Notes: a model not told the origin generated them from the sequence alone. A DNA stretch of 18,553 nt from Dehalococcoidia bacterium (GCA_023229725.1 JALNYR010000038.1:1-18553); one strand, 5' to 3'; shown: positions 1 to 6,562, counted from the first letter of the stretch. A program made the numbers and translations.

Positions 1-44
1 TCCCCGAGATCATCACCTGGCTTCCGGCCCAGATGATCAAGTAG
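1..44 (+). CDS. 3' end of an unrecognised protein (partial)
   Basis: An open frame enters from the left edge (codons read from base 3) and ends at a TAG at 42-44. The 13 visible residues are PEIITWLPAQMIK. They resemble the end of a membrane or envelope protein, but too little is present to name a family. A GC-rich hairpin follows 11 bases after the stop, which supports a real gene end here. No function is proposed. Confidence 0.5.
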   Translation, partial: PEIITWLPAQMIK

Positions 45-55
45 CACACACTCAG

Positions 56-88
56 GGAGGGTGGCCGGTCTATTCCGCGCCACCCTCC
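56..88 (+). terminator. GC-rich hairpin after the partial gene, probable terminator
   Basis: A perfect 10-bp inverted repeat pairs 56-65 (GGAGGGTGGC) with 79-88 (GCCACCCTCC) around a 13-base loop. It starts 11 bases after the stop codon of the left-edge gene. No run of T follows, so it is not a textbook intrinsic terminator. It could equally act as a 3' mRNA-stabilising hairpin. Confidence 0.5.
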
Positions 89-178
89 ACCGGTCGCCTC
101 CTTCCATCCCCACACGACGCGATTGCGACACGCGGAGTCGACAGGCGGTCCTCGTCTGTCCGCGGAGCCTGACGCACA

Positions 179-187
179 TGCTATTAT
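179..187 (+). promoter_or_regulatory. extended -10 promoter candidate for the Nit-type hydrolase gene
   Basis: TGC directly precedes TATTAT (182-187), matching a TGn-extended -10 element. No good -35 box lies 15-19 bp upstream. The predicted start near 194 gives a leader of about 93 bases that opens with the strong hairpin at 200-223. A TTGACA at 187-192 overlaps this site, but nothing resembling a -10 box lies 17 bp beyond it. The rest of 89-286 holds nothing else I can identify. Confidence 0.4.
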
Positions 188-199
188 TGACAAGAATCT

Positions 200-223
200 C
201 CGGCCTGCCTGCGGGCAGGCCGG
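200..223 (+). repeat. perfect 10-bp stem-loop in the leader of the Nit-type gene
   Basis: Bases 200-209 (CCGGCCTGCC) and 214-223 (GGCAGGCCGG) are perfect reverse complements around a TGCG loop. If transcription starts near 194, the hairpin sits about 6 nt from the 5' end of the mRNA, where such stems can protect against decay. No second copy was seen in the window, so whether it belongs to a dispersed palindromic family cannot be judged here. Confidence 0.55.
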
Positions 224-286
224 CCAGCCTCCGCGGCTAAGACGACTGCGACAGCCGTCTACCGTGTGTACGTGAAAGGACCGCAG

Positions 287-1114
287 ATGGCACCATGCTC
301 CCTGATAAAGATTGCGATAGCCCAGACGGCGAGCGGAGCCGACAAGCTGCAGAACATCGCCCGCGCCACAGCGCTCGTCCGTGAGGCAGCGGACACGGGG
401 GCTGCTATCGTGGCGTTGCCGGAGACGTTCGACTTCCGGGGAGACTCCGCACGACTCGGCGAGATTGCCGAGCCTCTGCCAGGGACCGCGATTGGCGCGC
501 TGATGGTTGTCGCTCGCGAACGCGGGATATGGGTGCTGGCTGGCAGCGTGCACGAGCGACACCCCGATGGGGGGCGACCGTACAACACGTCGGTGCTCAT
601 CACTCCCACAGGTGACATCGCCGCGACCTACCGGAAGATACACCTGTTCGACATCACCATCGGCGGCAAGTCGGTGGCGGAGTCGGCCCACTACACCCGT
701 GGCAACGAGATTGTCTGCGCCACGGCGGCGGGGGTGAAGGTCGGCCTCTCGATCTGTTACGACATGCGCTTCCCCGAGCTCTACCGCCGCTTTGCTGACG
801 TCGCAACCGACCTCATCTTCATTCCATCGTCGTTTACCACTCCGACCGGAGCGGCGCACTGGGAAGTGCTCATCCGTGCCAGAGCCATCGAGAACCAGTG
901 TTTCGTCGCTGCCCCCGGCCAGGCCGGCATCGGCGCGGGAGGCATCCCTACGTACGGCAACAGCATGGTTGTCGACCCGTGGGGACGAGTGCTCGCCCGT
1001 GCCGGCGACGAAGGCGAGCAGGTCATATCGGCAACGCTGGACTTCGACGAGATGGCCGCCATCAGGGAACGTTTGCCGGCGCTCCATAATCGAAAGCTCC
1101 CGGTGGTTCGTTGA
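287..1114 (+). CDS. Nit-type carbon-nitrogen hydrolase (amidase/nitrilase superfamily)
   Basis: This 275-residue protein should hydrolyse a small cytoplasmic amide. The Glu-Lys-Cys triad of the nitrilase superfamily is visible: Glu46 in ALPETF, Lys117 in YRKIHLFD and Cys157 in ICYDMRFPELYR. The RKIHLFD and CYDMRFPEL signatures place it with Nit1/Nit2-like enzymes, which include omega-amidases and deaminated-glutathione amidases. That suggests metabolite repair or 2-oxoglutaramate-type clean-up, but the substrate cannot be read from sequence. The length is normal for the family. ATG at 287 is chosen because AGGA at 277-280 lies 6 bases upstream. A GTG at 266 is in frame but has no such site. 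The next gene has its own promoter, whose -35 box overlaps this stop codon. Confidence 0.88.
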   Translation: MAPCSLIKIAIAQTASGADKLQNIARATALVREAADTGAAIVALPETFDFRGDSARLGEIAEPLPGTAIGALMVVARERGIWVLAGSVHERHPDGGRPYNTSVLITPTGDIAATYRKIHLFDITIGGKSVAESAHYTRGNEIVCATAAGVKVGLSICYDMRFPELYRRFADVATDLIFIPSSFTTPTGAAHWEVLIRARAIENQCFVAAPGQAGIGAGGIPTYGNSMVVDPWGRVLARAGDEGEQVISATLDFDEMAAIRERLPALHNRKLPVVR

Positions 1115-1139
1115 AATCATCGAAGGCGGACACTACAAT
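1111..1139 (+). promoter_or_regulatory. promoter of the 25-residue-repeat coiled-coil gene
   Basis: TTGAAA (1111-1116) and TACAAT (1134-1139) are separated by exactly 17 bp. The -35 box overlaps the stop codon of the upstream hydrolase. Predicted transcription starts near 1146, giving a leader of about 58 bases. This suggests the helical-protein genes are expressed independently of the hydrolase. Confidence 0.6.
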
Positions 1140-1203
1140 AAGCCATGTGTGCCCCGACCGGACTCCAGCCGGAGGCCCCACCAGAGAGGTTCAGCACTGA
1201 GAG

Positions 1204-2781
1204 ATGGAACACGAATCCCCCTCATTTGAAGAGGCGGTGGCGCGCGCCGAGCAGATGAGTCTGGCCGCGCGCCAGGCGGCAGAGCAGTCTCGGCGAGCCT
1301 CGGACCAGGCCGTGGGCCGGGTGGAGACAATCGGGCGTGAGGCGCGGGCCACGGCCGAAGAGGCGCAGAAACTGGCCGATGAAGCTGTGCGGAAAGCCTC
1401 GGAAGTCAGCGCCGCATCCACCAGGCTGTCGCAGGAGACCGTTGCGAAGGCCCAGCAGGCAATCTCATCCGCGGACCAGGCCATGCGCGCCGCCACCGAG
1501 GCGTCGGCCGCCAGCTCTCACTCTTTCGAGGAGGCGGTTGCCAGGCTCGAGGAACTGGTGAACCAGGCCATCGCATCGGTCGAGGAATCCATCTCCTCAT
1601 CCGAGCGTGTTCTCAGCAGAATAGAGAAGTCGGCGCTTGCGTCTCAACAGAAGGCCGAAGAGGCCCGCAAGGCCGCCCAGCAGGCGGTGGCGCGAGCCGA
1701 GGAGCAAGGCCAGCTGGCCACGAAGGCGGCTGAAGAGTCCGCCCGCGCATCCCGCGAAGCTCAGGCCACGGTCGAACGAGTCGCGCGTTCGGCAGAGAGG
1801 ACATCCAAGGATGCCGAGAAGGCGTCGGAGCGGGCAGTAGCCCGAGCCGACAGGGTGTACCAATCGGCATCGGACTCGGCTGCTCTCTCATCCGCGGCTT
1901 TTGAGGAGGCGAGGGCGCGTGCCGAGGAGGCCATCGCACTCGCGACGGCGTCCGCAGAGCAATCGAGTCGTTCGTTCGAGGCGGCACTGCGCCGCGCCGA
2001 AGAGGCAGCAAAGCTGAGCCAACGAGAATCGGAGAAGCAGATCCGGACGTCTCAGGAGGCAGTAGCTCGCATCGAATCGTCAGTGCGCTCGAGCCGCGAG
2101 GCGGTGGAATCCGCCACGAGGGCTTCGCAGGAAGCGATGGGCAAGGCAGAGGAAGCAGAACGCGCTTCACGCGAAGCCGTTCGCCGTACCGAAGAGGTCA
2201 CTGTCGCCGCAACGCGACTGGCCGAAGAGGCCATGAAGGCATCGGAGAACGCATCCGCCCGCGCGGACGAAATCGGGCGTGTCGCCGCGGAAGCGGCCAC
2301 GGAAGCCCAGCGGCTGGCCGCCGAGGCCACAAGACGATCTGAGGAGACGAGCGCACAAGCCGTGCGCACCGCCGACGAGTCGAAGCAACTGGTGAAGGAT
2401 GCGACAGAGGCGTCCGTCAAGGCGGCCCGTGACACCGTCGTGGCAGCAGTCAAAGTGCTCAATGAAGCCGTCGCCAAGGCCGAGGAAACCACCGTCGCCG
2501 CGCGGAGGACAGCACGAGCATCTGTCAAAGTGTTCCAGGAAGCGCTGTCCAGCGCCGAGAAGACGAGCCAGGAAGTCCAAGAGCAGCCCACTGAACGTCC
2601 CGCCAGGCTGCTGGAAGAAGCCATGAGCCGCCTCGACACCGAGGACTCGAAGACGAAGCCGCAACCGCGGGAGGCGCGTCGCGACATCAACACCCGTCTG
2701 CAGTTCCTGGCCAAGATGTACGCAACAGACAAGGACAAACCCTTCGACAAAGCGGAACAGCTTGAAGAAGAAGAGAAGTAG
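1204..2781 (+). CDS. long Ala/Glu/Ser-rich helical repeat protein with a 25-residue period
   Basis: Function not recognised. The 525-residue protein has no signal peptide, membrane segment or catalytic motif and is almost entirely Ala, Glu, Ser, Arg, Gln and Lys, as in a long uninterrupted helix. A block of the form EEAVARAE recurs with exactly 25-residue spacing at residues 9, 34, 59, 84, 109, 134, 159, 184, 209, 234, 259, 284 and 309. After that the spacing changes to 14 and 18 residues (REAVRRTE, EEAMKASE, later EAVAKAEE). The last ~68 residues are not repetitive, contain prolines and end in an acidic EEEEK tail. ATG at 1204 is the first possible start, because an in-frame TGA lies at 1198. 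Its ribosome site is weak (GAGAGG about 14 bases upstream). The gene probably forms an operon with the 11-residue-repeat gene 83 bases downstream. It is likely a filament or scaffold component. Relatedness to LEA-like or apolipoprotein-like helices is possible but not shown. Confidence 0.8.
   Translation: MEHESPSFEEAVARAEQMSLAARQAAEQSRRASDQAVGRVETIGREARATAEEAQKLADEAVRKASEVSAASTRLSQETVAKAQQAISSADQAMRAATEASAASSHSFEEAVARLEELVNQAIASVEESISSSERVLSRIEKSALASQQKAEEARKAAQQAVARAEEQGQLATKAAEESARASREAQATVERVARSAERTSKDAEKASERAVARADRVYQSASDSAALSSAAFEEARARAEEAIALATASAEQSSRSFEAALRRAEEAAKLSQRESEKQIRTSQEAVARIESSVRSSREAVESATRASQEAMGKAEEAERASREAVRRTEEVTVAATRLAEEAMKASENASARADEIGRVAAEAATEAQRLAAEATRRSEETSAQAVRTADESKQLVKDATEASVKAARDTVVAAVKVLNEAVAKAEETTVAARRTARASVKVFQEALSSAEKTSQEVQEQPTERPARLLEEAMSRLDTEDSKTKPQPREARRDINTRLQFLAKMYATDKDKPFDKAEQLEEEEK
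1228..2151 (+). repeat. tandem 75-bp / 25-residue coding repeat, 13 registers
   Basis: Thirteen blocks with consensus near (E/Q)(E/Q)A(V/L)xR(A/I)E are each separated by exactly 17 residues, so the unit is 25 codons (75 bp). No register slips between residues 9 and 316. Block examples are EEAVARAE, DQAVGRVE, EEAVARLE, QQAVARAE, ERAVARAD, EAALRRAE and QEAVARIE. The copies have diverged at the DNA level, so this is an old protein-level repeat rather than a fresh DNA duplication. Confidence 0.85.
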
Positions 2782-2864
2782 GCGTCGCGCTGTCGACTCT
2801 CCTCGAGAGAGGTGCTTCAGCGCGTTGCGCATCGGGTGAAGGCAGTGTGAAGGAGGGCAAAGGA

Positions 2865-3389
2865 ATGGCCAACGAGGCAGTGACCACCAAGGCGGCGGGC
2901 GGGCGCGCAACGGCCGATGAGCCGAAGAAGGCGCCGAAGGCCGCAGAGCCGATGATCGATCTTCTGGACGAGACCCAACAGCGGGCAGCGGCGGCCTACG
3001 TCGCTTACATCGAGGCCGAGCGCCAACTCGAACGCGCCTACAAGGACCAGGAGGCGCAGGCGGAGAAGGCATACGGTGATGCTCTGGAGCAGACTCGCAG
3101 GGAGAACCAGGATTCGCTGAGTCAGGCGCGCAAGGCCTACGAGCATGCCGCAGTTCAGGCGAAGAAGGCCCTCGATGAGGGACTCGCCAAGGCCCAGCTG
3201 GCCTTTGACGAGACGGCCGCCCAGTTGCGCAAAGGACACGACGACACCGTGGCCGCGGCCAGGAAAGAGCACGACGAGGCAGTCGCCCTGGCGCTGAAAA
3301 GCCGCGAAGAGGCCGAGAAGCAGGCTCGCCAGATTCACGGTGAGGCAATGGCCCACACCTGGACGGTCTTCACGAAGGCTCGCCGGTAG
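2865..3389 (+). CDS. helical protein built of 11-residue (hendecad) repeats
   Basis: Function not recognised. This 174-residue protein begins with about 40 Ala/Lys/Pro-rich, probably flexible residues. It then runs as eleven consecutive 11-residue units without a gap (residues 45-165), ending in WTVFTKARR. Example units are RKAYEHAAVQA, KKALDEGLAKA and RKEHDEAVALA. Small or hydrophobic residues recur at unit positions 4, 7, 8 and 11, the a/d/e/h core spacing of a hendecad coiled coil. There is no signal peptide or membrane segment. ATG at 2865 is chosen because GGAGG at 2852-2856 lies 8 bases upstream. A GTG at 2847 would precede that site. It follows the 25-residue-repeat gene on the same strand with no evident promoter between, so co-transcription and partnership are likely. 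A perfect palindrome 26 bases after the stop ends the unit. Confidence 0.8.
   Translation: MANEAVTTKAAGGRATADEPKKAPKAAEPMIDLLDETQQRAAAAYVAYIEAERQLERAYKDQEAQAEKAYGDALEQTRRENQDSLSQARKAYEHAAVQAKKALDEGLAKAQLAFDETAAQLRKGHDDTVAAARKEHDEAVALALKSREEAEKQARQIHGEAMAHTWTVFTKARR
2997..3359 (+). repeat. eleven consecutive hendecad (33-bp) coding repeats
   Basis: Residues 45-165 of the encoded protein divide exactly into eleven 11-residue units. The rough consensus is RKAYDEAxxQA, with an aromatic or His most often at position 4, Ala at 7, and Ala, Leu or Thr at 11. Three turns per 11 residues (3.67 residues per turn) predicts a right-handed or nearly straight coiled coil instead of a classical left-handed heptad coil. 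Confidence 0.8.
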
Positions 3390-3415
3390 TCAACGTCAAC
3401 CTCACGACGAAACGA

Positions 3416-3443
3416 AAGGGAGAGTCCCCGGGGACTCTCCCTT
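3416..3443. terminator. bidirectional terminator, perfect 28-bp palindrome
   Basis: Bases 3416-3429 and 3430-3443 are perfect reverse complements, with CCCC|GGGG at the centre, so the hairpin forms in either transcript. The flanks are A-rich on the left and T-rich on the right (TTCTGTGTT), giving a U-containing tail in both directions. It lies between the stop of the hendecad gene (3389, +) and the stop of the GTPase gene (3487, -) and would end both converging transcripts. Confidence 0.8.
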
Positions 3444-3486
3444 CTGTGTTATCTACTCTCTTTCGGCATGCACCGAAGGAGACGCG

Positions 3487-4659
3487 CTACAGCAGCACAG
3501 GAATCTCGTCGAAGGACTCCTCCAGCCTGCGCGCCTGGTAGCCAAGTCCCTTCTTTGCCTTCATAACGGAGATCAGGTCGATCGCCTTGGTGAAGTAGTC
3601 CGTGATCTTCCTGACGCTGGAGATCTCCGACAGGACAAGGGTGACATTGACTTGCCGGCTGTCCCTCGGGTAGTCTCCGCTCCGGATGAGCGCGTTGGGC
3701 GCCAGACTCCTGAGGTTATCTCCGAGTTGCTTGAGGGAGTCCATGCTCATCTCTCTCGCAGGGGCGGTGAGCAGGTAGAGAGCCCGACCCGCATCGCCCG
3801 GGTCAATCGTCATCGACAGCTCGCTGATCGCCTGGTCCATCGCGTGCACGGCGCGGTTCGTGTCGAACGCCTTGTCCCGAAAATCGCGCTTCGGACCCGA
3901 GAAGGGAAGCCGACGCTCAAGTTGCGAAGCTCCCCCACCGATAACGGTCCATCCAGCGAGTGTCTGGATGACGTCTCCTGCATCGAGCGTCTTCGAACCA
4001 ACAAACTGCCGGTTTGTTTCCTCGCCGGCGCACAGGACATTGTAGAACGGCTCCGTGACCCGGGCATTGATGGTGTTCAGGTTGTTTTCGGCCGGCGAAT
4101 CCTTCTTCACGTAGCGCTGGTTGTCTATGAGGAACACCGCATCAGCAACAAGGTACGTCGACTTCAGACAGGTCGCGGTGTTGTAGATGGTGCGGGTCTC
4201 TGTCGTCTCCTCTTGCCGGAACGGCAGCACAACCACATCGTAGACCGGCTTGCCGATGTATCGTTCCTTGAGGTGCTTGGTCAGGACCCCGATGGAACCG
4301 GAACCGGTGCCGCCGGCAGCGCCGGCGCAGAGCAGAAACGCGTCAGTCTCGTAGAACCCTTCCGCAGTGCGAATAGCGTCAATGATCTTGTCGACATCCT
4401 CATTCGCAATCTCGGCACCCAGCTCGCTGATCTTGCCGACGCCGTGACCATTGGTCCGTTGCGCACCGATAAGAATCCTGTGCTTGTAGTCCGGCTTGAT
4501 GGTCCGCAGACCGCTCAGGTCCGTGACATCCGTGTTGACTGCAAAGACGCCGGCGAGCGTGTCCATCCCGCGCAGCGCATGTCCTCTCTTGTTCAAGCGG
4601 GCAAACCTGTCCGCGATACGTCCCCCACACTGGCCTAGTCCAATCACCAACAGCTTCAT
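3487..4659 (-). CDS. CetZ/FtsZ-like tubulin-superfamily GTPase
   Basis: This 390-residue protein should bind GTP and polymerise into cytoplasmic filaments. The N-terminal GLGQCGG (7-13) matches the first nucleotide loop and reads more like tubulin/CetZ (GQxGG) than FtsZ. VNTD (41-44) and the tubulin signature GAAGGTGSG (113-121) follow. A CetZ-like stretch HGVGKISELGAEIA (72-85) and Asn180 in the region of the base-contacting residues are also present. The T7 loop LDAGDV keeps both acidic residues (Asp226, Asp229) that drive GTP hydrolysis in the neighbouring subunit; the usual Asn is Thr224. There is no long FtsZ-type linker or obvious C-terminal FtsA/ZipA-binding peptide, which argues for a cell-shape or scaffold role over the main division ring. 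It has its own strong promoter placed for a leaderless mRNA, and it converges on two periodic coiled-coil genes. An FtsZ paralogue is the alternative. Confidence 0.85.
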   Translation of the reverse strand: MKLLVIGLGQCGGRIADRFARLNKRGHALRGMDTLAGVFAVNTDVTDLSGLRTIKPDYKHRILIGAQRTNGHGVGKISELGAEIANEDVDKIIDAIRTAEGFYETDAFLLCAGAAGGTGSGSIGVLTKHLKERYIGKPVYDVVVLPFRQEETTETRTIYNTATCLKSTYLVADAVFLIDNQRYVKKDSPAENNLNTINARVTEPFYNVLCAGEETNRQFVGSKTLDAGDVIQTLAGWTVIGGGASQLERRLPFSGPKRDFRDKAFDTNRAVHAMDQAISELSMTIDPGDAGRALYLLTAPAREMSMDSLKQLGDNLRSLAPNALIRSGDYPRDSRQVNVTLVLSEISSVRKITDYFTKAIDLISVMKAKKGLGYQARRLEESFDEIPVLL

Positions 4660-4665
4660 GGCGCT

Positions 4666-4694
4666 ATTCTAATGCCCTCCTTCACGAATGTCAA
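4666..4694 (-). promoter_or_regulatory. consensus promoter of the CetZ-like GTPase gene, probably leaderless
   Basis: On the - strand, TTGACA (4694-4689) and TAGAAT (4671-4666) are exactly 17 bp apart. Only six bases separate the -10 box from the ATG at 4659, so transcription should begin at or within a base or two of the start codon. A GGAGGG sequence falls inside the spacer and would not be in the mRNA. The rest of 4695-4845 shows no gene and no convincing terminator. Confidence 0.75.
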
Positions 4695-4845
4695 CGTACG
4701 TGCGACAACCGACTCCGCGTCCACACCACAAGAACAGCACCGACCGGTCAGCATCGCGGCGCTCCGCCGGAGATGGTCGCCCCGCACACCGCAGTCGGAC
4801 CCTGCCGGGAGCGTCCTGAGCGGCACGCCACCGCCTCCTCCCTGG

Positions 4846-6414
4846 TCATATAACGTTGAGACAGCCGTAGTGGTTGTCCTGGAGTTCACGGAATCCTTCC
4901 CGGTAGCCTCGAACAGCCGCCGGCATGTGCTCCATCACATCCGTCGCCGTGAGGCCGTCCTGACCGACATGTCTCGCAGCCAGGTCACCCGCCATGCCAT
5001 GGATGAAAGCGCCCACCTCGGCCGCCACGCGCAACTCGAGGCCCATGCCATGCAGCGCCGCGATAGCGCCTGACAGCACGTCGCCACACCCGGCCGTCGC
5101 CATGCCGGGATTGCCGCTCAGGTTCAGAGACACGGGACCGTCAGGGCCACATACGAGCGTGCTTGCACCCTTCAGCAGGACGACCGCTCCGAAGTCGCGC
5201 GCCGCGCGCTGCACCGCGTCCACTCTGTCGCGCCTCACCTCGTCCACGGTCGTGTCAAGCAAACGCGCCATTTCGCCCGTGTGAGGAGTGAGCAGCGACA
5301 CTCCCGCACGTTCGCGCAGGAGCCCCCGCTGCGCCGCAACCGCCGTGATGCCGTCGCCGTCAATGAGCACAGGCGTTGAGGTCCGGGAGACAAGGCTGCG
5401 TACCAGCTCCTGTGTCTCCACGTCAAGCGAGACTCCGGGACCGACGACGAGCAAGTCAACGCTCTCCGCCACTGCGCACAGTTCGTCGAGATTCGAGAGC
5501 GCCGCGCTTCCGGAATCCGTCTCGCGCAGGGGCACCATGACCGCCTCGCTCGCATGCGCTCCCAGCACCGCAAGAACAGACGCGGGTGCAGCCAGACGCG
5601 CATAGCCGCCGCCGGTCCTGAGGAACGACCGTACGGCAAACAGCGGCGCGCCCAGATACGTTCTTGACCCGGCAAGAAAGAGCACGTCGCCGAAATCGCG
5701 CTTGTGGCACTCCATCGGCCTCGGAGGAAGGGGAGTCAGGCGATTCGTGACAACTCCTCCAACCGAAGCGTACAGGGCAGGAGGGAAGCAGATGTGCGAC
5801 ACGAAGAGCTTCCCTCCAAGTTCTCTTCCGGGCGGCAGCAGGTTTCCCCGCTTGGGCAGACCGAAAGTCACCGTGCAGGTGGCTCTCACTGCCACGCCCG
5901 GTGTCGCGCCGGTGTCTCCGCTGACGCCGGATGGGATGTCCGCCGCCACGACGGAGAGGGAGGATGCGTTCAGCGCCTCGATGACATCGGCGAACAACCC
6001 CTCCGGGCACCGCGAGAGGCCCGTGCCGAAGAGCGCGTCCACAACCACATCGCACGGCCTTCCGAGGCCGAGCTCGTCCGCGCTGCGAATACGCTGCACA
6101 GGAATGCCGGCACGCATCGCGGCCTCAAGGTTGCGCCGTGGAGCGCCCTGCAGAGAGTCCTCGTCAACCAGCAGGCATACGCGCACGTCGCACTCCCTCG
6201 AATGCAGCTTGCGAGCCACAACGAGTCCGTCGCCACCGTTGTTGCCCCCGCCGCAGAGTACGACGAAACGCCGCCCCACCAGCCCGAACTCCGACTTCAG
6301 CACCTCATAGAGCGCCTGCCCGGCGTTCTCCATGAGAATCTCTTCGGATAGCCCATAGACCTCCGTCGCGCGCCTGTCGCAACCGCGCATCTCTTCGACG
6401 GTAGAGACTCTCAT
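4846..6414 (-). CDS. nnr: bifunctional NAD(P)H-hydrate epimerase / ADP-dependent NAD(P)HX dehydratase
   Basis: This 522-residue fusion repairs hydrated NAD(P)H (NADHX, NADPHX). The N-terminal epimerase domain (about residues 1-215) carries GGGNNGGDG (55-63), DALFGTGLSR and ADIPSGVSGDTG. The C-terminal ribokinase-fold dehydratase (about 225-510) carries LIDGDGI, LLTPHTGEMARL, VLLKGAST and the nucleotide-site motif GNPGMATAGCGDVLSGAIAA. The length is typical of the bacterial fusion. The start is ATG at 6414, with a perfect GGAGGTGA ribosome site seven bases upstream. The ATG overlaps the stop of a possible 41-codon gene in ATGA fashion. The next gene downstream on this strand, the CetZ-like GTPase, has its own promoter. 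Confidence 0.95.
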   Translation of the reverse strand: MRVSTVEEMRGCDRRATEVYGLSEEILMENAGQALYEVLKSEFGLVGRRFVVLCGGGNNGGDGLVVARKLHSRECDVRVCLLVDEDSLQGAPRRNLEAAMRAGIPVQRIRSADELGLGRPCDVVVDALFGTGLSRCPEGLFADVIEALNASSLSVVAADIPSGVSGDTGATPGVAVRATCTVTFGLPKRGNLLPPGRELGGKLFVSHICFPPALYASVGGVVTNRLTPLPPRPMECHKRDFGDVLFLAGSRTYLGAPLFAVRSFLRTGGGYARLAAPASVLAVLGAHASEAVMVPLRETDSGSAALSNLDELCAVAESVDLLVVGPGVSLDVETQELVRSLVSRTSTPVLIDGDGITAVAAQRGLLRERAGVSLLTPHTGEMARLLDTTVDEVRRDRVDAVQRAARDFGAVVLLKGASTLVCGPDGPVSLNLSGNPGMATAGCGDVLSGAIAALHGMGLELRVAAEVGAFIHGMAGDLAARHVGQDGLTATDVMEHMPAAVRGYREGFRELQDNHYGCLNVI

Positions 6415-6536
6415 GCACTCACCTCCAGCGGCTCACCGCGTCGCTGCCAGTGGAATGCGGCATCGGTCGAGGAGAAGACGCCTCGCGTCCGGTGCACGTC
6501 AGTTCGGATTCCACGGATGCAGACGCCCATCCTCAT
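6411..6536 (-). CDS. possible small protein translationally coupled to nnr
   Basis: Unrecognised 41-residue reading frame, beginning MRMGVCIRGIRTD and ending QRRGEPLEVSA. It opens about 20 bases downstream of the predicted transcription start of a good promoter (-10 at 6568-6563) and closes in an ATGA overlap with nnr, so it fills the whole nnr leader. The in-frame stop just upstream fixes its length. Two ATG codons (6536 and 6530) are possible; neither has a strong ribosome site. It is basic, with one Cys and no membrane segment. It could be a coupled leader peptide or a true small protein. Chance openness in a GC-rich leader is the alternative. Confidence 0.42.
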   Translation of the reverse strand: MRMGVCIRGIRTDVHRTRGVFSSTDAAFHWQRRGEPLEVSA

Positions 6537-6562
6537 CGCCGCACGTCACGCGCCCGAGTGTC

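Noticed and set aside
187..192. TTGACA as a -35 box for the Nit-type gene
   Set aside because: Seventeen bases downstream is TGCGGG inside the GC hairpin, not a -10 box. The overlapping extended -10 at 179-187 fits better.
1228..2151. The 75-bp periodicity as a CRISPR or DNA satellite
   Set aside because: The period is at codon level in one open frame, the DNA copies have diverged, and there are no constant repeats with variable spacers.
2167..3348. 393-codon - strand frame opposite the two helical-repeat genes
   Set aside because: Arg/Pro/Leu-rich sequence that mirrors Ala/Glu-rich coding on the + strand. It crosses two real genes and a gap and has no family features.
3340..4638. 432-codon open frame on the + strand opposite the CetZ-like GTPase gene
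   Set aside because: It is antisense to a gene with clear GTPase motifs, has no ribosome site or recognisable domain, and its openness follows from GC-rich codon use on the other strand.
4695..4845. A gene or terminator in the gap between the GTPase promoter and nnr
   Set aside because: Only short antisense-type frames and weak GC inverted repeats were found; none has start signals or a T tract.
5702..6351. Two + strand frames over 200 codons opposite nnr
   Set aside because: Antisense shadows of the nnr epimerase domain; composition is Arg/Ser-rich with no domain.
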